Shown here: positions 23,105 through 35,363 of the stretch, piece by piece
How the letters are laid out: each line of letters starts with the position of its first letter
How positions within the stretch are numbered: position 1 is the first letter of the stretch
DNA from: Anthonomus grandis grandis
Lineage: Eukaryota; Arthropoda; Insecta; Coleoptera; Curculionidae
Direction of reading: 5' to 3'
Assembly (NCBI RefSeq): GCF_022605725.1
Contig: NC_065546.1
Span: 46,620,227 to 46,684,226, forward strand
Length of the DNA: 64,000 bases
Made by a program: the position numbers and the translations under genes
Notes under the pieces: model-generated
What the model was told of the DNA's origin: nothing
What the model saw: only the letters and a program-made list of their open reading frames with translations
Databases searched by the model: none

Positions 23105-24880
23105 ACTTCAGTGAAAATAAAAAAATGGGCGATAATGCCTTTAATAAAAGCAAAAATCCGAAAGTGTTATCTGACCTACGACTTATAAGCATTCTTTCAC
23201 CACTTTTCAAATTATTTGTGATAAACTTTTACAGGCAATATTTTAACTAAGCTAATTTGTAAAATATCGGGCTACTAATTGGAATTAAGAGCTGGAAGTA
23301 GTATTACAATAGTTTTGACTAACATGGTGCATGATGTTTCTAAAAATATAGACTATAAGAGATTAATTGTCCTAGCAATTCCTGACTTTACAAAGGCATT
23401 AGAAACATAAATCATGATTTAAAAAATTAAAGATAGTACTGGTAAATACATAGCAAATGAATAGGTTTTTCGGGATACTTCTTAAAACCTATTGAAAAAT
23501 ATGGTCCCTGCCGACACGTCTTTCTGCTTTTTGGCTTTTTCAGGGCAGGGCAACCAGAAAACGAAAAGACTAAAGGAAAAAAAACATAAGGGATCACAAA
23601 TAGGAATAAACAACCACTTTGTGTAATTAGCTTAATTAACTCCAGTTTTGGAGTAGAAATTCAGCATCCAGACTAAGAAAGCATAAGCTACCTGTGTGAT
23701 ACAAGCCCATGGCTTTTGCTATTTAACTAACTGGAGTGAATAGAGCTGATTACACAAATTGGTTGTTTGCTCCTGTTTGTGATTCCTTGTGTTTTTTTCC
23801 TTTGGTACTCTGGTTGCTCTGCCCTAAAGAAGCCAAAAAGCAGAAACACGTATTAGCAGGTACCATGTCTTTACTTGTTCTGCTGCCTTGATCTGACGGA
23901 GTATCCCGATAAACCTTTTCTTTTAATTAATCATGATTTGTTACTGTTTAAACCAAAATGTTAAATTTTCGTAATTTAAAAGTAAAATTTAATGATAAAT
24001 CCCAGTTTTTTAAAGTTTTCCAGGGTTTTATATTTATCTTTGTTTTTCTCTAGACTTACTGCATTAATTTTAACATATAATATTAAAGTTACGTGCGTAT
24101 ACTAATGATACATGGGTGTATATTGATCTTTTATATTACGCCTTAAAAGCAACAGAAAATTTAATTTCCGACCTATAGATGATATATAATCTCTGTTTTA
24201 GTATAAGTTAATGCTAAATTTAAATAAATTTTACTTTACGCTCATTCAAAATAGGGGTATAATGGCAAATCATTAATTTACTTAGAATTTAAAATAAATC
24301 AATATTAATAGGAAGTTCTTAAAGTTTATAACTTATCGTATGAATTTAGTTATAATACTTGATTCTAAGCTAAGATTAACTGAAGGCAATAATACAATAT
24401 ATATTAGTTATTTACCTCTAAGGCTGCTCTATATTCCTCTAGACATGCTCTCAATATTAGGACAATGAGAATGGTTTGGGGACAAGAAATCACAAACCAT
24501 TATTTTACTTATACTCTAATTATATTTGGTATTTTGAGATAAAATACGCATACAGAGCATATACAAATTTTGTAGATTTATATATGGATTAAGTTCGTAT
24601 GGCTGTATACCTGTATTTCACAGATTCATTGGCTATGTATATAAGAGCGTCGTAAATTGTTGTTTTAAAATTTTGTTCAACGACTTATAACTTTAAAGTT
24701 AGATTTCTCACCAACACAATTTGCCTCTAAGTTCAACATTTAATATGTTATACATTCATAGGTACAATAGACTTTTAAAAAAAAATCTTTCACATATGAA
24801 GCAGTTAATCAACGTTCAGCAACGTTTAAACTGATATTATATCTCTTTGTCCAATTATATATTAAAATGGCTCATTTTAA
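23105..24880 (+). pseudogene. LINE RT remnant split by an insertion
   Basis: Frame 23026-23250 contains 'NKSKNPKVLSDLRLISILSP', the 'dyRPISiLp' region of jockey-like RTs. Just downstream, stop-interrupted sequence reads 'ELRAGSSITIVLTNMVHDVS' and 'PDFTKALET' (motif A, F-D changed to L-E). The next motif 'NHDLLLFK' is found only after the 23421-23928 insertion. Further down, 'LVIILDSKLRLTEGNN' near 24350 matches the region after motif C. The element is extensively mutated; the last part (24420-24880) is only a weak match. Confidence 0.6.
23410..23939. mobile_element. Palindromic Penelope-like insertion with 11-bp TSD
   Basis: The direct repeat AATCATGATTT at 23410-23420 and 23929-23939 flanks a 508-bp insert inside the LINE remnant. 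The insert is an inverted repeat centred near 23688. Left arm from about 23460 (AGGTTTTTCGGGATACT) and right arm to about 23920 share CTGCTTTTTGGCTT, GATCACAAA-AGGA and GTGTAAT-AGCT, with about 80 bases between. The left arm has an extra ~40-bp extension before it. The arm motif CCTGAAAAAGCCAAAAAGCAGAAAGACGTG (minus strand) resembles the TGA..GCC..GAAA repeat-end motif of Penelope-like elements. No coding sequence remains. Confidence 0.6.
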
Positions 24881-25950
24881 TTATTTTATAACCAAGATTT
24901 AAGTATTTTGGTTTTGCAGTTTTAAAGAGGAACTCATTTTGCTAAAAGAATATTAGGATTCACGTATGCCTACTGCTTTAGTATTGTGGTCAATTTAGGT
25001 ACATAGATTTTGTTGCCACATTTAATAATTAGATCGCCGTGTCTATTAATTAATGAATTTAATTCTAGATTTAATTACAACAAGCGATAAATTAATTAGT
25101 GTAAAACGTATCCAGTTAAGTTATGCATTGATAATCGGGTTCAAATCTAAAATCGCCGCTTACGTACACAAAACCAATATTTTTTTCCGAAAATGAATTC
25201 GTCGGCAATCCGTTTCAATCCTCTTTTCGTACATGCAATTTAAACGGCAAACTCAAAGTAAATTTCTAGTCGGTTCGCATACGAGAGAGAGAACATCCAA
25301 TTCCCGACAAGATTACGTAAATCCTATTTTGCGAAATGTCGGGGAAATAAGCACGACAAGCCAGCCTGGGCTGTGATTCATGCCCTGCTTTTACTCATTG
25401 AAACCCTGTAATGTATGTGCCTTGAAAAATTTGCTATAAAAACGGGAGAAGCTCGTATTAAGACGTATCAGTTGATTTTAATAAAAATAAAAAAATGGAT
25501 ATGATTTATAAGATGACGGTGTTATCAATGATTTAGCTCTAAAAAATCATAGAAAAGAACTCGAGCTCTGTCTTTGGTTTTCGTATCCTTCAGAGGTATT
25601 CAACTTTTTTTTCTTATCACTTCAGGCCTCAATATTCTAATTTTAAGTCGAATTATTATAAGTAAAAATGATTATATCCTCTCTAATTTTAATCTCTTTA
25701 TCGGTATATTTATATAATAGTCACTTAAATTAGGCTTAAACAAGTTCAATTGCTAAAGAAAAATGTTTTATTACGCTTATATTCTTCTCTTAATTTTAAG
25801 CGTAATTTCTCTATCCGTCGTTCTTCTATCATTTCCTAATTCTGTGTTCTAGTCTTTAAATTCCAGTTTTTATCCTTGCTCTTACTCTTTACATTTCCTT
25901 AAGGTAATGGTAAAATTTCAAGGTAAAAGATAAAATTTCCTTAATGCTTC
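24881..25950. other. Non-coding stretch with a base-balanced island
   Basis: Positions 25020-25470 stand out from the AT-rich surroundings, with ATCGGGTTCAAATCTAAAAT, GAATTCGTCGGCAATCCG, TAGTCGGTTCGCATACGAGA and AATGTCGGGGAAATAAGCAC. No open frame with a recognised domain crosses it. It looks like unique, possibly constrained DNA upstream of the chaoptin-like exon. Confidence 0.35.
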
Positions 25951-25956
25951 AAGAAA

Positions 25957-26100
25957 TAAGGACAATAGAAATGAGAACCATTCTCTAGTTTTAGTGGTAA
26001 AGAAAAACCAATCTGCCAGATTTTATGTAGACTATCGGCGACTGAATGACATTACAAAGAAAGACAGTAACGAGACCAAGAGTTAACGATAAAAAGGTTC
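25957..26100 (+). pseudogene. Ty3/gypsy reverse-transcriptase fragment
   Basis: The translation includes 'SLVLVVKKNQSARFYVDYRR' followed by 'LNDITKKDS'. This is the conserved 'vlVkKkdG..R.cvDYR.LN..T.kD.yp' block at the start of Ty3/gypsy RT. The frame breaks at once after it, and no protease, RNase H or LTR lies nearby. Confidence 0.75.
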
Positions 26101-27739
26101 ACAATGATTTTCAACGTTCGATCTGAGGATAATGAAAAGACAGCATTCTCGAGTGGAACAGGACTACAAAATTATAAATTTTGAACTATTAGTGATGAAT
26201 ACATAAACATACTAAAGTTGGTTAAGCATTGGCAGCATATTAACTAAAAGCGACTTTATAGTAATATTTATATTTATAATTTTATTCTTCAGTATAATCT
26301 AAATTATTTAGGTATTTGTAAATAATATAAAAAAGTTAAATTAAAAAAAAATAGGCTACTTAAATTATCCTAATATTAGAATTAGAAAATAAAAAGACCA
26401 TCATCATATTCATTTCAGTTATGCCGCAGATGATTGCTTATTATGTGTTATTTTACTCAAGCATTTAATTTTAAGTGCAACCATTTTGATTTAATAGAAA
26501 ATTCATCAATATGAGAAATAATTATATTAGAAAAGCTATAACTAACAAGAAAATAAAAAAAAAAATGAAAATACTACATAGGAATTAAATTTTTATTATT
26601 ATATTTTAATCTGCCATATACATTATAAAAAATAAAAATATCCTTTCTTCTATGTCATTAAGTAAACTATACCAGATATTTACAATTTTCCATTATTATC
26701 CAGGCGGTAATAGCGAATTATAAATGTGACAGTAAAAATGTGAAAAAGTTCAATTTTATTTATAGAAATATCATGGAAAAACTTAAATTAATTTAACATA
26801 AAGAATAATAATATCTAAATAAAATATCACGATAATTATATTTTTTGACTATTATTGTCTCAATATGTAATTAAAATCTTATTATATTTAAATTATAGAA
26901 ATTATATTTATTCCTGAATAATAATTAGACATAAACACGTATTAACAAAATTATATGTTTATATAATTTTATTTAGATATTCACTTGAAACGATATTTAT
27001 TAATATAAAAAGTTATTCAAACCAAAAGCAAAAAAAATTAAAAGTAGATGACTATATTTAACTAGTTTGTGCCATACTGTTGGACGAAAGTCAATTACAA
27101 ATATGAATTTAACTCACAAAAATAGTAAAATACGAGTTTAATAATTACCAAATGAAAAATAAATATTCCTCGATGTTTACACATTCAGAAGATATTATCG
27201 TACAAAATCATTCATAGGTTTTATTTTATGTTCCAGTTCATGTATGCTTTTTCTGCATAACTTTATTAAATACTGTTTACTTTCAGTAAATGATAAATAA
27301 TTTTAATCGATACCAGATTAACTAAATCCAACCACTTATACCATTCGTACTCTCCCTAAAAATATATTTTAATTACAAAGTTGTTAAACGAAGTTAATGT
27401 ATTCAGTAAATATGTCCATTTAAATTATACACTCGCAAAACTTGTATTTGTACAATGCACTTTTAATTCGCATTATGGATTAGTTAAATCGAACGTTTTA
27501 CTATTTCACCACTCTTATGCAATTTAAAAATCACTTTTATTTGGCAAAAGCAGGTAAGTGAGTCAATTAAAAATTGGAATAAGAATAACTGTATTGACCT
27601 TCCCAATATATCTTTCAAAATTTCCATAATATAGCATTCCAACGAATTTCTATTATGATCAAAATAATTAAATATTCCATATGCAGAGGAACCAACCAAA
27701 CATAACCATGTCCATTCTTCGTTTAATTAAAAAATCTCA
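26101..27739. other. AT-rich stretch, no recognised feature
   Basis: No supported gene or repeat structure. The short minus-strand frame 27484-27699 has no motif. Confidence 0.4.
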
Positions 27740-28104
27740 ATGAGTTACTTATTTTATTGGGTGTTAGACACTTATAGCAAAAATCAATTTAGAAAATACT
27801 ACCTCACACGCTCAAAAATTTAAAAGAAGAAGAAAATAGACTTATTCACGTATTTAAAAGAAATATGAACTTAAGTCATAATGATTCCTTTCGTTATACT
27901 TAATTTAATTTAAGTTCAATAAGTTTTAAATACAATAATTTACTTGAGGTATAACAGAATAATAAAAATACCTAATTTGAACCAACGTTTTGAAAGTTAT
28001 ATCTACTACCGTTATCAACGTAAATAAAGTTAAACTTAATTAAATTAAAAATATGAACAAAATATATTTATAAAACAAAAATTATATAAAATAAGTAACT
28101 CATT
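27740..28104. mobile_element. MITE, copy 1 of the GAGTTACTTATTTT family
   Basis: The left end ATGAGTTACTTATTTTATTG and the right end ATAAAATAAGTAACTCAT are inverted repeats. The first ~75 bases (GGGT-TTA-ACACTTATAGCAAAAATCAATTTAGAAA) match the 55320-55490 copy closely, while the interior differs. It is about 365 bp and has no coding sequence. Confidence 0.6.
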
Positions 28105-28836
28105 ATGAACTCCTCACAACAATACAGATTTTACTTAAAAAGTCTTAATCATGATTGCGTATATCTTATTGGCTTTGACATACGTGTAACGCATATTATA
28201 AGGTCGTGTGCTATGCTTGATTATTTCATAATGAATAATGACTGGTGAGCTCTTGGTACACTAATATAACAGACTAGTAAATGATTAAGAAATTTAGAGT
28301 GATAAATTGTTGAGTTTGTTAGAGTAGAGTAAAGGAAAATTGAGATTGTTTTATACAATATAAAAGGATTGGCATAACTAAATTATGTAAAGTAATAAAA
28401 AGAAAAGATAGAAACAATAAAAGAATCATTTTCTAGCCTTTTCATTTTTTATTTTAAAGTATGAAGCGAATATATTTATAAATGGTCTATTATAATTCTG
28501 TAATTCACCGCACTTTCTTACACAAATTCTAATTTTAATGCTTAAATTATGCCTTTTATGCATAATTTTAATGGATATCATTTTGTTAATTTTGTTAATA
28601 AGCATTAAAATAAATGTTTCTTTTTAATCTTCATTTACAAAAATTTACTAAATTATCCAAAATCTTTTTAAGTTCCTGTAATTATACCATTTAAGTGTAT
28701 TTTGCTGGTGTTATACTTTAATAGTCTTGCCATCGTAAACATTTTACTGCCTAAAAAAAAGCACATAAATTTTATAATATAGGAAAATTCTCAATTTATT
28801 AAGAAATGCAATAAGTAATATAACTTACACTCAGGT
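28105..28836. other. AT-rich stretch, no recognised feature
   Basis: Nothing recognised between the MITE and the LINE 3' end. Confidence 0.4.
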
Positions 28837-30110
28837 ATCAATCAATCAATCAATGCTTTATTATCATAAAATTTAAAATTTTGTTGACAAAGCTATTATT
28901 TAAATAAATCATACAAACAAAATATACACAAAGACAAAACAAAAAATACAAATATATAAAAATAAAAAATACAACAAAACATACAAAAAACTTAACAATT
29001 TTATAAATTGTTTAGGTCAAATTTTCTTAAAATCTATAAAATATATATACATTCACTTGTATACAAAGTCGGCAAAAGGCAGTTGTTTACAAAAACATTA
29101 TTAGCAAACTACTAATTTGTTTATATAATATACGAATATTATTTATGTACATTATCATAACAACATAAACAAATTTACCAGTGTTTAGGAAGCGCGTGCT
29201 TAAAATTACACACCAATAATTATTAAAAAATTAAAAAAAGTCGTTTACTGTGTATAAGGCTCTCTCCAGCAAGTATGATTTCAGAGCTTTCCGAAATTTG
29301 GAAAAAGTTGTTATTGATTTGATTTCAAATGGGAGATGATTGTGCATTTTTTTTGCTTTGTAAAGAATGGATCGTTTAACTAGTTCTGATCGTGGGGTTG
29401 GTAGATAAAGATCGTACTCTGCGTTTCTAAGAGGATAATTGTGAGATGGCCTTTCTGACATATCTAATAAGTGCTTGCGGATTAGACAGACAGATTCAAA
29501 TATAAATAAGGAAGGAAGAGTTAGTATTTTAAATTTTTTAAAATATTCCTGGCAGTGAGTTCTGTAATTTAGTCTCAATGAATAGCGTATAGCTCTCTTT
29601 TGTAGCTTAAATATACGTTCAAATTGAGTCGCACCACACGTACCCCAAAACGGAAGGGCATATCGGAGGTGCGACTCAAACAGGGCATAATAAACTGTTA
29701 TAGCCGTTGCCAAACTTAGCTCCCTGGATACTGATCTCAGAGCAAAACATGCAGAACTTAATTTTTTGGATAAGTAATCGATGTGGATATCCCATTTTAA
29801 AGAGTTGTCTACCATCAGTCCCAAGAACTTTACGGAATCAACGACCTCCATTCTGTTGTTATTAATTACAAAAGGTTGCAACGCACCGCTAAATGATAAT
29901 ACTCTAGTTTTTGAGACGTTAAGGCACAAGAGATTTGAATCGCACCACGATTTAATGGTGACTAGGTCACGAGATATGGTTCTACGAAGAGCCACCATAT
30001 TTAAGTTGCTCCAAGAAAAACTAGTATCGTCCGCAAAGAGACAAATTTTACCATTTATGTCCAGATTAGAGTATATTAGTAGTATGTTAGAACTCGATAT
30101 ATTTAATTGT
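28837..30110 (-). pseudogene. 5'-truncated jockey-like LINE, RT C-terminal part
   Basis: On the minus strand a 255-codon frame (29231-29998) is preceded in the same frame by 'ICLFADDTSFSW' (near 30040), the catalytic motif C of RT. It contains 'IKSWCDSNLLCLNVSKT', 'VKFLGLMVDNSLKWDIHIDY' and 'YYALFESHLRYALPFWG', all standard for the RT thumb and C-terminus of jockey-superfamily LINEs. About 390 bases of 3' UTR follow, and the 3' end is a (TTGA)n tail at 28838-28855. RT motifs A and B, endonuclease and ORF1 are absent. The intact C-terminal frame suggests this is one of the younger insertions here. Confidence 0.9.
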
Positions 30111-30223
30111 CATATCACTACAAAATAATAATACGTTAGGAATTAAAGAAAATCTATATTAGTAAGTGTAGTAAAAGTCCATGAAAGTTGAAGGTTCTTA
30201 ATGAAAAAAATTTGCATTTGCCT

Positions 30224-30405
30224 TTACATTGGAAAAGATGCTGGTGATTGCGACGGTTGATTCACGGATGACGAAGAATTCATTGAAGTTGGTGTTGGTG
30301 TTGGATATGGCCCTAAATGTGAAATATTTGATGTTGACGGCGACAATTAGTATGGAAAATCGGTCGGAAAATTGTACATGAACAAGTGAATTTCAGAATA
30401 GCTGG
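30224..30405 (-). pseudogene. Ser/Pro-rich peptide fragment, unknown origin
   Basis: On the minus strand, 30224-30346 encodes about 40 residues including 'SPSTSNISHLGPYPTPTPTS' and a Ser/Gln/Pro-rich end. In the same frame, just before a TAA at 30347-30349, lies 'LFMYNFPTDFPY'. The composition resembles the low-complexity part of a transcription factor more than an element protein. A stop codon and the lack of splice-site support argue for a gene fragment. I cannot name the parent gene. Confidence 0.3.
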
Positions 30406-32045
30406 AGCTTCACCTGCGTTACTGATATATGATGATGTATGCATCGTTCTTATGGTGCTTGAGTTTCGATGGTATTGGTAGCTTAAAGATTACCTGATGA
30501 TCGACAGTCTTCTACTGTATTTAATAAAAATTAAAGAGTATCAGCATATATGTATTTTATCGTTTCTGCTGCTGGATCACCACTCTTTCCTCTATTGAAA
30601 TATTTAAAAAAATTCTATGGTATAGCGCTATTTGCATCTCATTTTCTTTCCTGTAATAATACAAAAAAATTAATTAATTTCATTATAATCACTACCATTT
30701 CTCATATACTTTTTGTATTTTATATTTAGGTTTTTTCTTACAAACATTTTACTCTTTTCACTTTCTAAATTTCTATGAATTTTAATTAAGTTTAAAAAAT
30801 TCACTACAGTTTTCTCCACTTTATTAAAATTTATTTTCTTGAGAATTATGTATCTTGTTATGTTCTCATCTTCATTCTTCTCTAAGGATCTAGTACCTTC
30901 TAGTTATTTTCTTGAATAATAGTTATAACCGATTTTTTAAGTTACTTTTTATCTTATTGATTTGCCATTCCATCAATTACTTTTCATCAATTAATCACCG
31001 ATATAAGACGTTATGTCCAAGTGCATAAAAAATTCATCTTATTACATAGAAATACCCTAAAAAACGAATTTATCAATTCAGAATTTTTGTCAAAGTTATT
31101 CGTTTGAAAAAAAAATCTCTTCCCCTACTAGGAAATAGCCAATCGTATCATAACTTTCAAATTTAATATAAGCCGAAAATCATCCCTTAAATAAAAAATC
31201 TCAATCCGAACTGGAGCAAATCTATCAAAATTTTATCGAGAGCTTTACAGGGAAAAGTTCCCTTTACCCAGCGTTATTTTTATGACAAGTGTTGCTGAAG
31301 CAGAAAGATTTTTCGGTAGCGAGCATCAATCAGCAGATTCGGATCTTTTTTGGGTAAACCGGAATGATGATGGAATTTTGCTGATAAGTAAACAGGAAAA
31401 AGTTATCTGAAATAAAAATTGCATTTTTTTATAGTAGTATATATTTACTTCTTTAAAAAAAAAAGTGTATTAAAGTTTATGTATCCCTTATTACAGGAGC
31501 TTCATAATGAAATACTATATAGGCATTCAAGAGACTTATACAAACAACAGATTTCTATTAGGTTTCTCTTTAACTTTCTCTTTCCTTTTAACATTTACTT
31601 GTAAAGTGCGGCATTTAGTATCACGGGCTTTTCGGGATGAGTCTCAAATCTCGTTTCCTTAAAAGGCTCAAATGTTACGATCTGCTCTTCACAGTAATGT
31701 TTATGGATTTAAGTCTTTTGTAACTATACGGATTTTTAAATGATGCCTGGGTTTTACAAATTAACATTTGTTAAAGGACCTTAAATATAATTGAAGGTAT
31801 GTAGCTTATTTTTAGGAAATTTGGTTTGAAAAGTCGAAATTGATAAGTCTAATGGTAATATAAGAAAAATTCCCCATCCCAACCGTAATGTATATGTTTA
31901 TGTTTAATGAGATATTAGTCTGTAAACTAAATATTTTAACTGAGAAAACCTTAGTAGAATCATGAAAATTTTCAACTTCTAAATAACTAATGTAAAGATA
32001 ATTTAATTATTTTTTATTTTAATCAATAACTATATAAAAAAAATA
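30406..32045. other. Mostly AT-rich stretch, no confirmed gene
   Basis: At 31282-31410 (+) a 42-codon frame starts 'MTSVAEAERFFGSEHQSADS' within a base-balanced patch (31180-31400). It may be chance or unique DNA. The plus-strand frame 31419-31604 has no motif. Confidence 0.35.
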
Positions 32046-32049
32046 TTAT

Positions 32050-34720
32050 ATTGAATAGATCTTTCCCAGTCAAACCCCAGAATGCCAAATTACATCTAAT
32101 ATATAATTCGATCAAGGCAAAGAATACCGAAAGGGAACATTGTTTCCAAGCTCAGGTTTCACAACCTTAAGAATAAAGCATTCGGAAGACAACTTGGATG
32201 CTAGATCCAGAATATGATCCTTAAATCTCAGTTGACCATTAATGGTAATACCCAAGAACCTGCAACACTCTTTATTCTGTAGAGGTGTCTGCTCATCAAA
32301 CATAAGATTTCTCACGTCACACTTAAGACCCAAACCGAAACATTTTTTGGCAATAGACATTAGTCTGTTTGAAGCACACCATTCACTAATCATTAAAATA
32401 TCCTGCAACTCGCTGAGTGCGATGAATTAGATAAAACTTGAACCCCTAAACCCTGAGAATTATTAAGCTGAGAAAAACAATTAAAGTCTTTGGTAGATCA
32501 CATTATACAGCCGATATCCTAGAATTCATAGATGCATAAACACTATACAAGAACATAAATATAGGATCTTGATTACCTTTGGCTTTTTGGAATCTAAACT
32601 GATTGGTGGATAAAATCTTATTCTAAGATAAAAAAAAGTTAGAATTCTTGGAGAGTGTGGATAAAATCATGATTGGACGATAGTTGCAAACCTGATTGCT
32701 CTTTTCAGACAAACAGGAAATTGCCAGTCTGCCAGGAGGAATTCATAGCACAGATCAAAGAACTCATTCTGCTCAGGAAGCATTCTGCCGTAACGACAAA
32801 ATTTTTTACAGAAACACTATCAGAACCCGCAGATTTGTGATTTTTAATGCATATGACCGCCTCCAGAAATTCACTGTTGTTTGTAAGAAGCAAAAAGAAT
32901 GAATTAGGAATCACAAAATCGGTCATTTAACTTATTCATTGCCAACTCTGGTGCGGCGGTATAGCGAGATTGCGTAAACTAATTTACAATAGACCAATTC
33001 TCTCTTTGCCTATTACTTAAGGAATGCAAGTGGGTCCAATAGTAGTTTATAAATAATGAAACCAGATATTCGTTTTTTATAAACTCAACACAATTTAGTC
33101 AGGAACCGAAGATTAAGGGCAAATTTTTACAGATCAAGCATGACCGATTTTTTACATTTCTTATTTTTACGCATTTAATGAAAAAACTCTGATAAACATT
33201 GTCATAAATTACGTTGTAAAAAAGGAGGTAAATGGATCTAACGCAGCATTTATTGTGTACATTTATTAAAATTAGCCTTACTAAATATTATTTTCCGAAT
33301 ATCTTCTTGAAGAAGACAGATTACTCTATGGAAAATAGATAAATACCAAACGATAAGACAAAGCATGTTACGCCGTTAGTGCAGAAGTAATCTATGATTG
33401 TAGCCGAGGAGGATGTAATACGTGTGAACATGATAGGAGCATGAACATCCATCATAAGGCCATACGATTGAATCCAAGTATCCCGTTTGCCCTAACGGTT
33501 CACCAATCCTTCATCAAAAGATGTTACATTTGGAATTAAGGCTTCAGAGGTATTATCAATGTATTCCGCACATATGCCAGTGAGACAGGAATTTCTTTGA
33601 TAAATCTGAACCGGTTCATATAGACATCACCATCACCAGGAGCGAAAAAGGTTTTTCACGTGTAGATTGTAGGCATACATACTTTGCTTGAGCTTTTATG
33701 ATGCGGCTAAATGCCAATAGCCAACAATCAACAAATTTGAATTTTTAAACACAGAAATTCGGTGCTCTAGTTTATGGTTAAAACCACAAAATTATTATAG
33801 GATAAGGTCTTGCTGAGAGATAATCCCTTCTGTTTTAGGTCTTCAAATTAAGCGGAATTATTAAACGGTTGACAATTTATATTCAATTTGCTCATTGACT
33901 GACTCTTTAGGAGCCACGGGACATTTGTTACATCTGATACACTTCCTATTATTAAAATTCGTCGATATAATGGTTTGTTGCTCAATTTGTGCACGTTATA
34001 TCGGTAATTGGCTGATGCAACTAGGAACTCTGGTGCTTCACGACCGCTTTTAGGCTTAATTAATCCTAGTTCCAACCGCACAGCGCTCAACTTGTTTGTC
34101 TCTAATTTCTGAAGCTGTTTATGCATCAATAGAAAATTTCTCGGTGCCATGCTCTATAGAACTGCAACTGAATGAGAAATATCCTCACAAATTTAAATTT
34201 ATGCGTCGACGGACCTTATGTGTTTAAATAGACATTATCTGACTTACAAGGGAATTTTTGGTCTTAACCAGGTATACAACTGAGTCTGGATTTGATTATC
34301 AACAAACTTCAATACCTGAAGATTCTGTTCTTCCATCTGAGTTTTTAAAATGCGTATCTGTGATTTATATCACTCGATCTGTTCCACCATTTTCAATATC
34401 AAAGAAGTTTTCCTGATATGCTTGTAAACCTCTTTTCAGTCGGGCAATGTAATATTCATTCATTCAGTTCTTAATTCGTCGACCAGAATCCTTAACGTTT
34501 AAATTTTCTTAGGATTCTGACTTTCTGAGTTTTCCTGACAGGTAGTTAAACAATATACAAAGTTGTCCGAAATAACAATATAATTCCATGTCTTTCTCCA
34601 ACAGCTAGGATTAAAAAAATTGTTACATACATAACATGCAAAGCTGTTATGGGTTTTATTTTTATAGCATTTAAAGACCTCAGCCAGCTTTACAAAAAGG
34701 AGAAAAAAATTATTAAATCA
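32050..34720 (-). pseudogene. Degenerate LINE with ORF1, endonuclease and RT pieces
   Basis: Minus-strand order from the 5' side: a Cys-rich finger 'CYVCNNFFNPSCWRK..YCLTTC' (near 34520-34640), a 100-codon ORF1-like piece with 'PLYRRILIIGSVSD' (33848-34150), an endonuclease end 'FTRITSSSATIIDYFCTNG' (near 33380-33430), RT start 'NHKSAGSDSVSVKNFV' (32705-32926) and the post-catalytic RT part 'ISEWCASNRLMSIAKKC..RFLGITINGQLRFKDHI' (32112-32408). The order matches a jockey/CR1-like LINE. The RT centre with its catalytic Asp pair is deleted, and many stops are present. Confidence 0.7.
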
Positions 34721-35189
34721 AAATAAAATAAAGCTAACAAATCTGCTCTACTGATCATTTAATAGTCAAATAATTTGTCTATCAGTTTCGCCCAAAAGGC
34801 TGCCCCACTAACACATAAGTACTTATCAAAAATATGCATACCCTAGTCTATTGTTAAAATGTAAACATTAGAGATTTAGTTTTCATTGATTTATTGCTAC
34901 TAGTAAGAAAAATTATCGAAGAACAACTTAATTACATTGTTGCTTAAGAAAGATACTACACACTGTTAAAAATCAAGTGCAACTTTAATTGGTAATACTG
35001 CAAGAAAAAGGCAAAATTTGCTAAGAGCAACAATCAGTTTGTGATGATGTGAATACAATTCAATAATGAATAAAATTATTGAAATTCAATGATTATCCCA
35101 ATTCTATAGTCTAGTTTATAAGCATCAAACTATTTAGATTAAAAATTAAAAACCATTATTAAGGAATAATATAACTTTTTTTTTTTCAG
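34721..35189 (+). other. Sequence just upstream of the host exon
   Basis: There is no element signature here. The last 14 bases, a run of T followed by CAG at 35187-35189, form a good 3' splice site, so this is intron of the chaoptin-like gene. The 5' untranslated exon and promoter must lie further upstream. Confidence 0.55.
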
Positions 35190-35194
35190 GGACT

Positions 35195-35363
35195 ATGTGG
35201 CTGCTCTGGTTCATACTCTACCTAAGTGCAGTGTTTTGTGACGATTTGGAAGTGAGTCCGTGCATTTTTAACTCCATGTGTTCTTGTTCTCAAGACCAGC
35301 TAAATCCAAACCCTTCGATCGACAGCATCGCGTGTTTTTCGGTGCCTTTTTATAGGTTTCCAA
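35195..35363 (+). CDS. First coding exon of a chaoptin-like LRR protein
   Basis: The exon starts at 35190 after a T-tract/CAG acceptor and has five bases of 5' UTR before ATG. It ends at 35363 before the donor GTAAGTAG, in phase 1. It encodes 56 residues. Residues 1-15 (MWLLWFILYLSAVFC) form a signal peptide. C23, C29, C31 and C47 have the C-x5-C-x-C-x15-C spacing of a leucine-rich-repeat N-terminal cap. The block 'PCIFNSMCSCS' and a following 'VPF' resemble the mature N-terminus of chaoptin, the GPI-anchored photoreceptor adhesion protein of insects. That identification rests on memory of the family, not a search. No LRR exon is seen in the next 28 kb. Confidence 0.7.

Noticed and set aside
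28838..28855. A microsatellite of independent origin
   Set aside because: The ATCA repeat is the 3' tail of the adjacent LINE on the minus strand.
29781..30128. 115-codon plus-strand frame
   Set aside because: Antisense shadow of the LINE RT on the minus strand.
32242..32430. 62-codon plus-strand frame
   Set aside because: Shadow of the decayed LINE RT on the minus strand.
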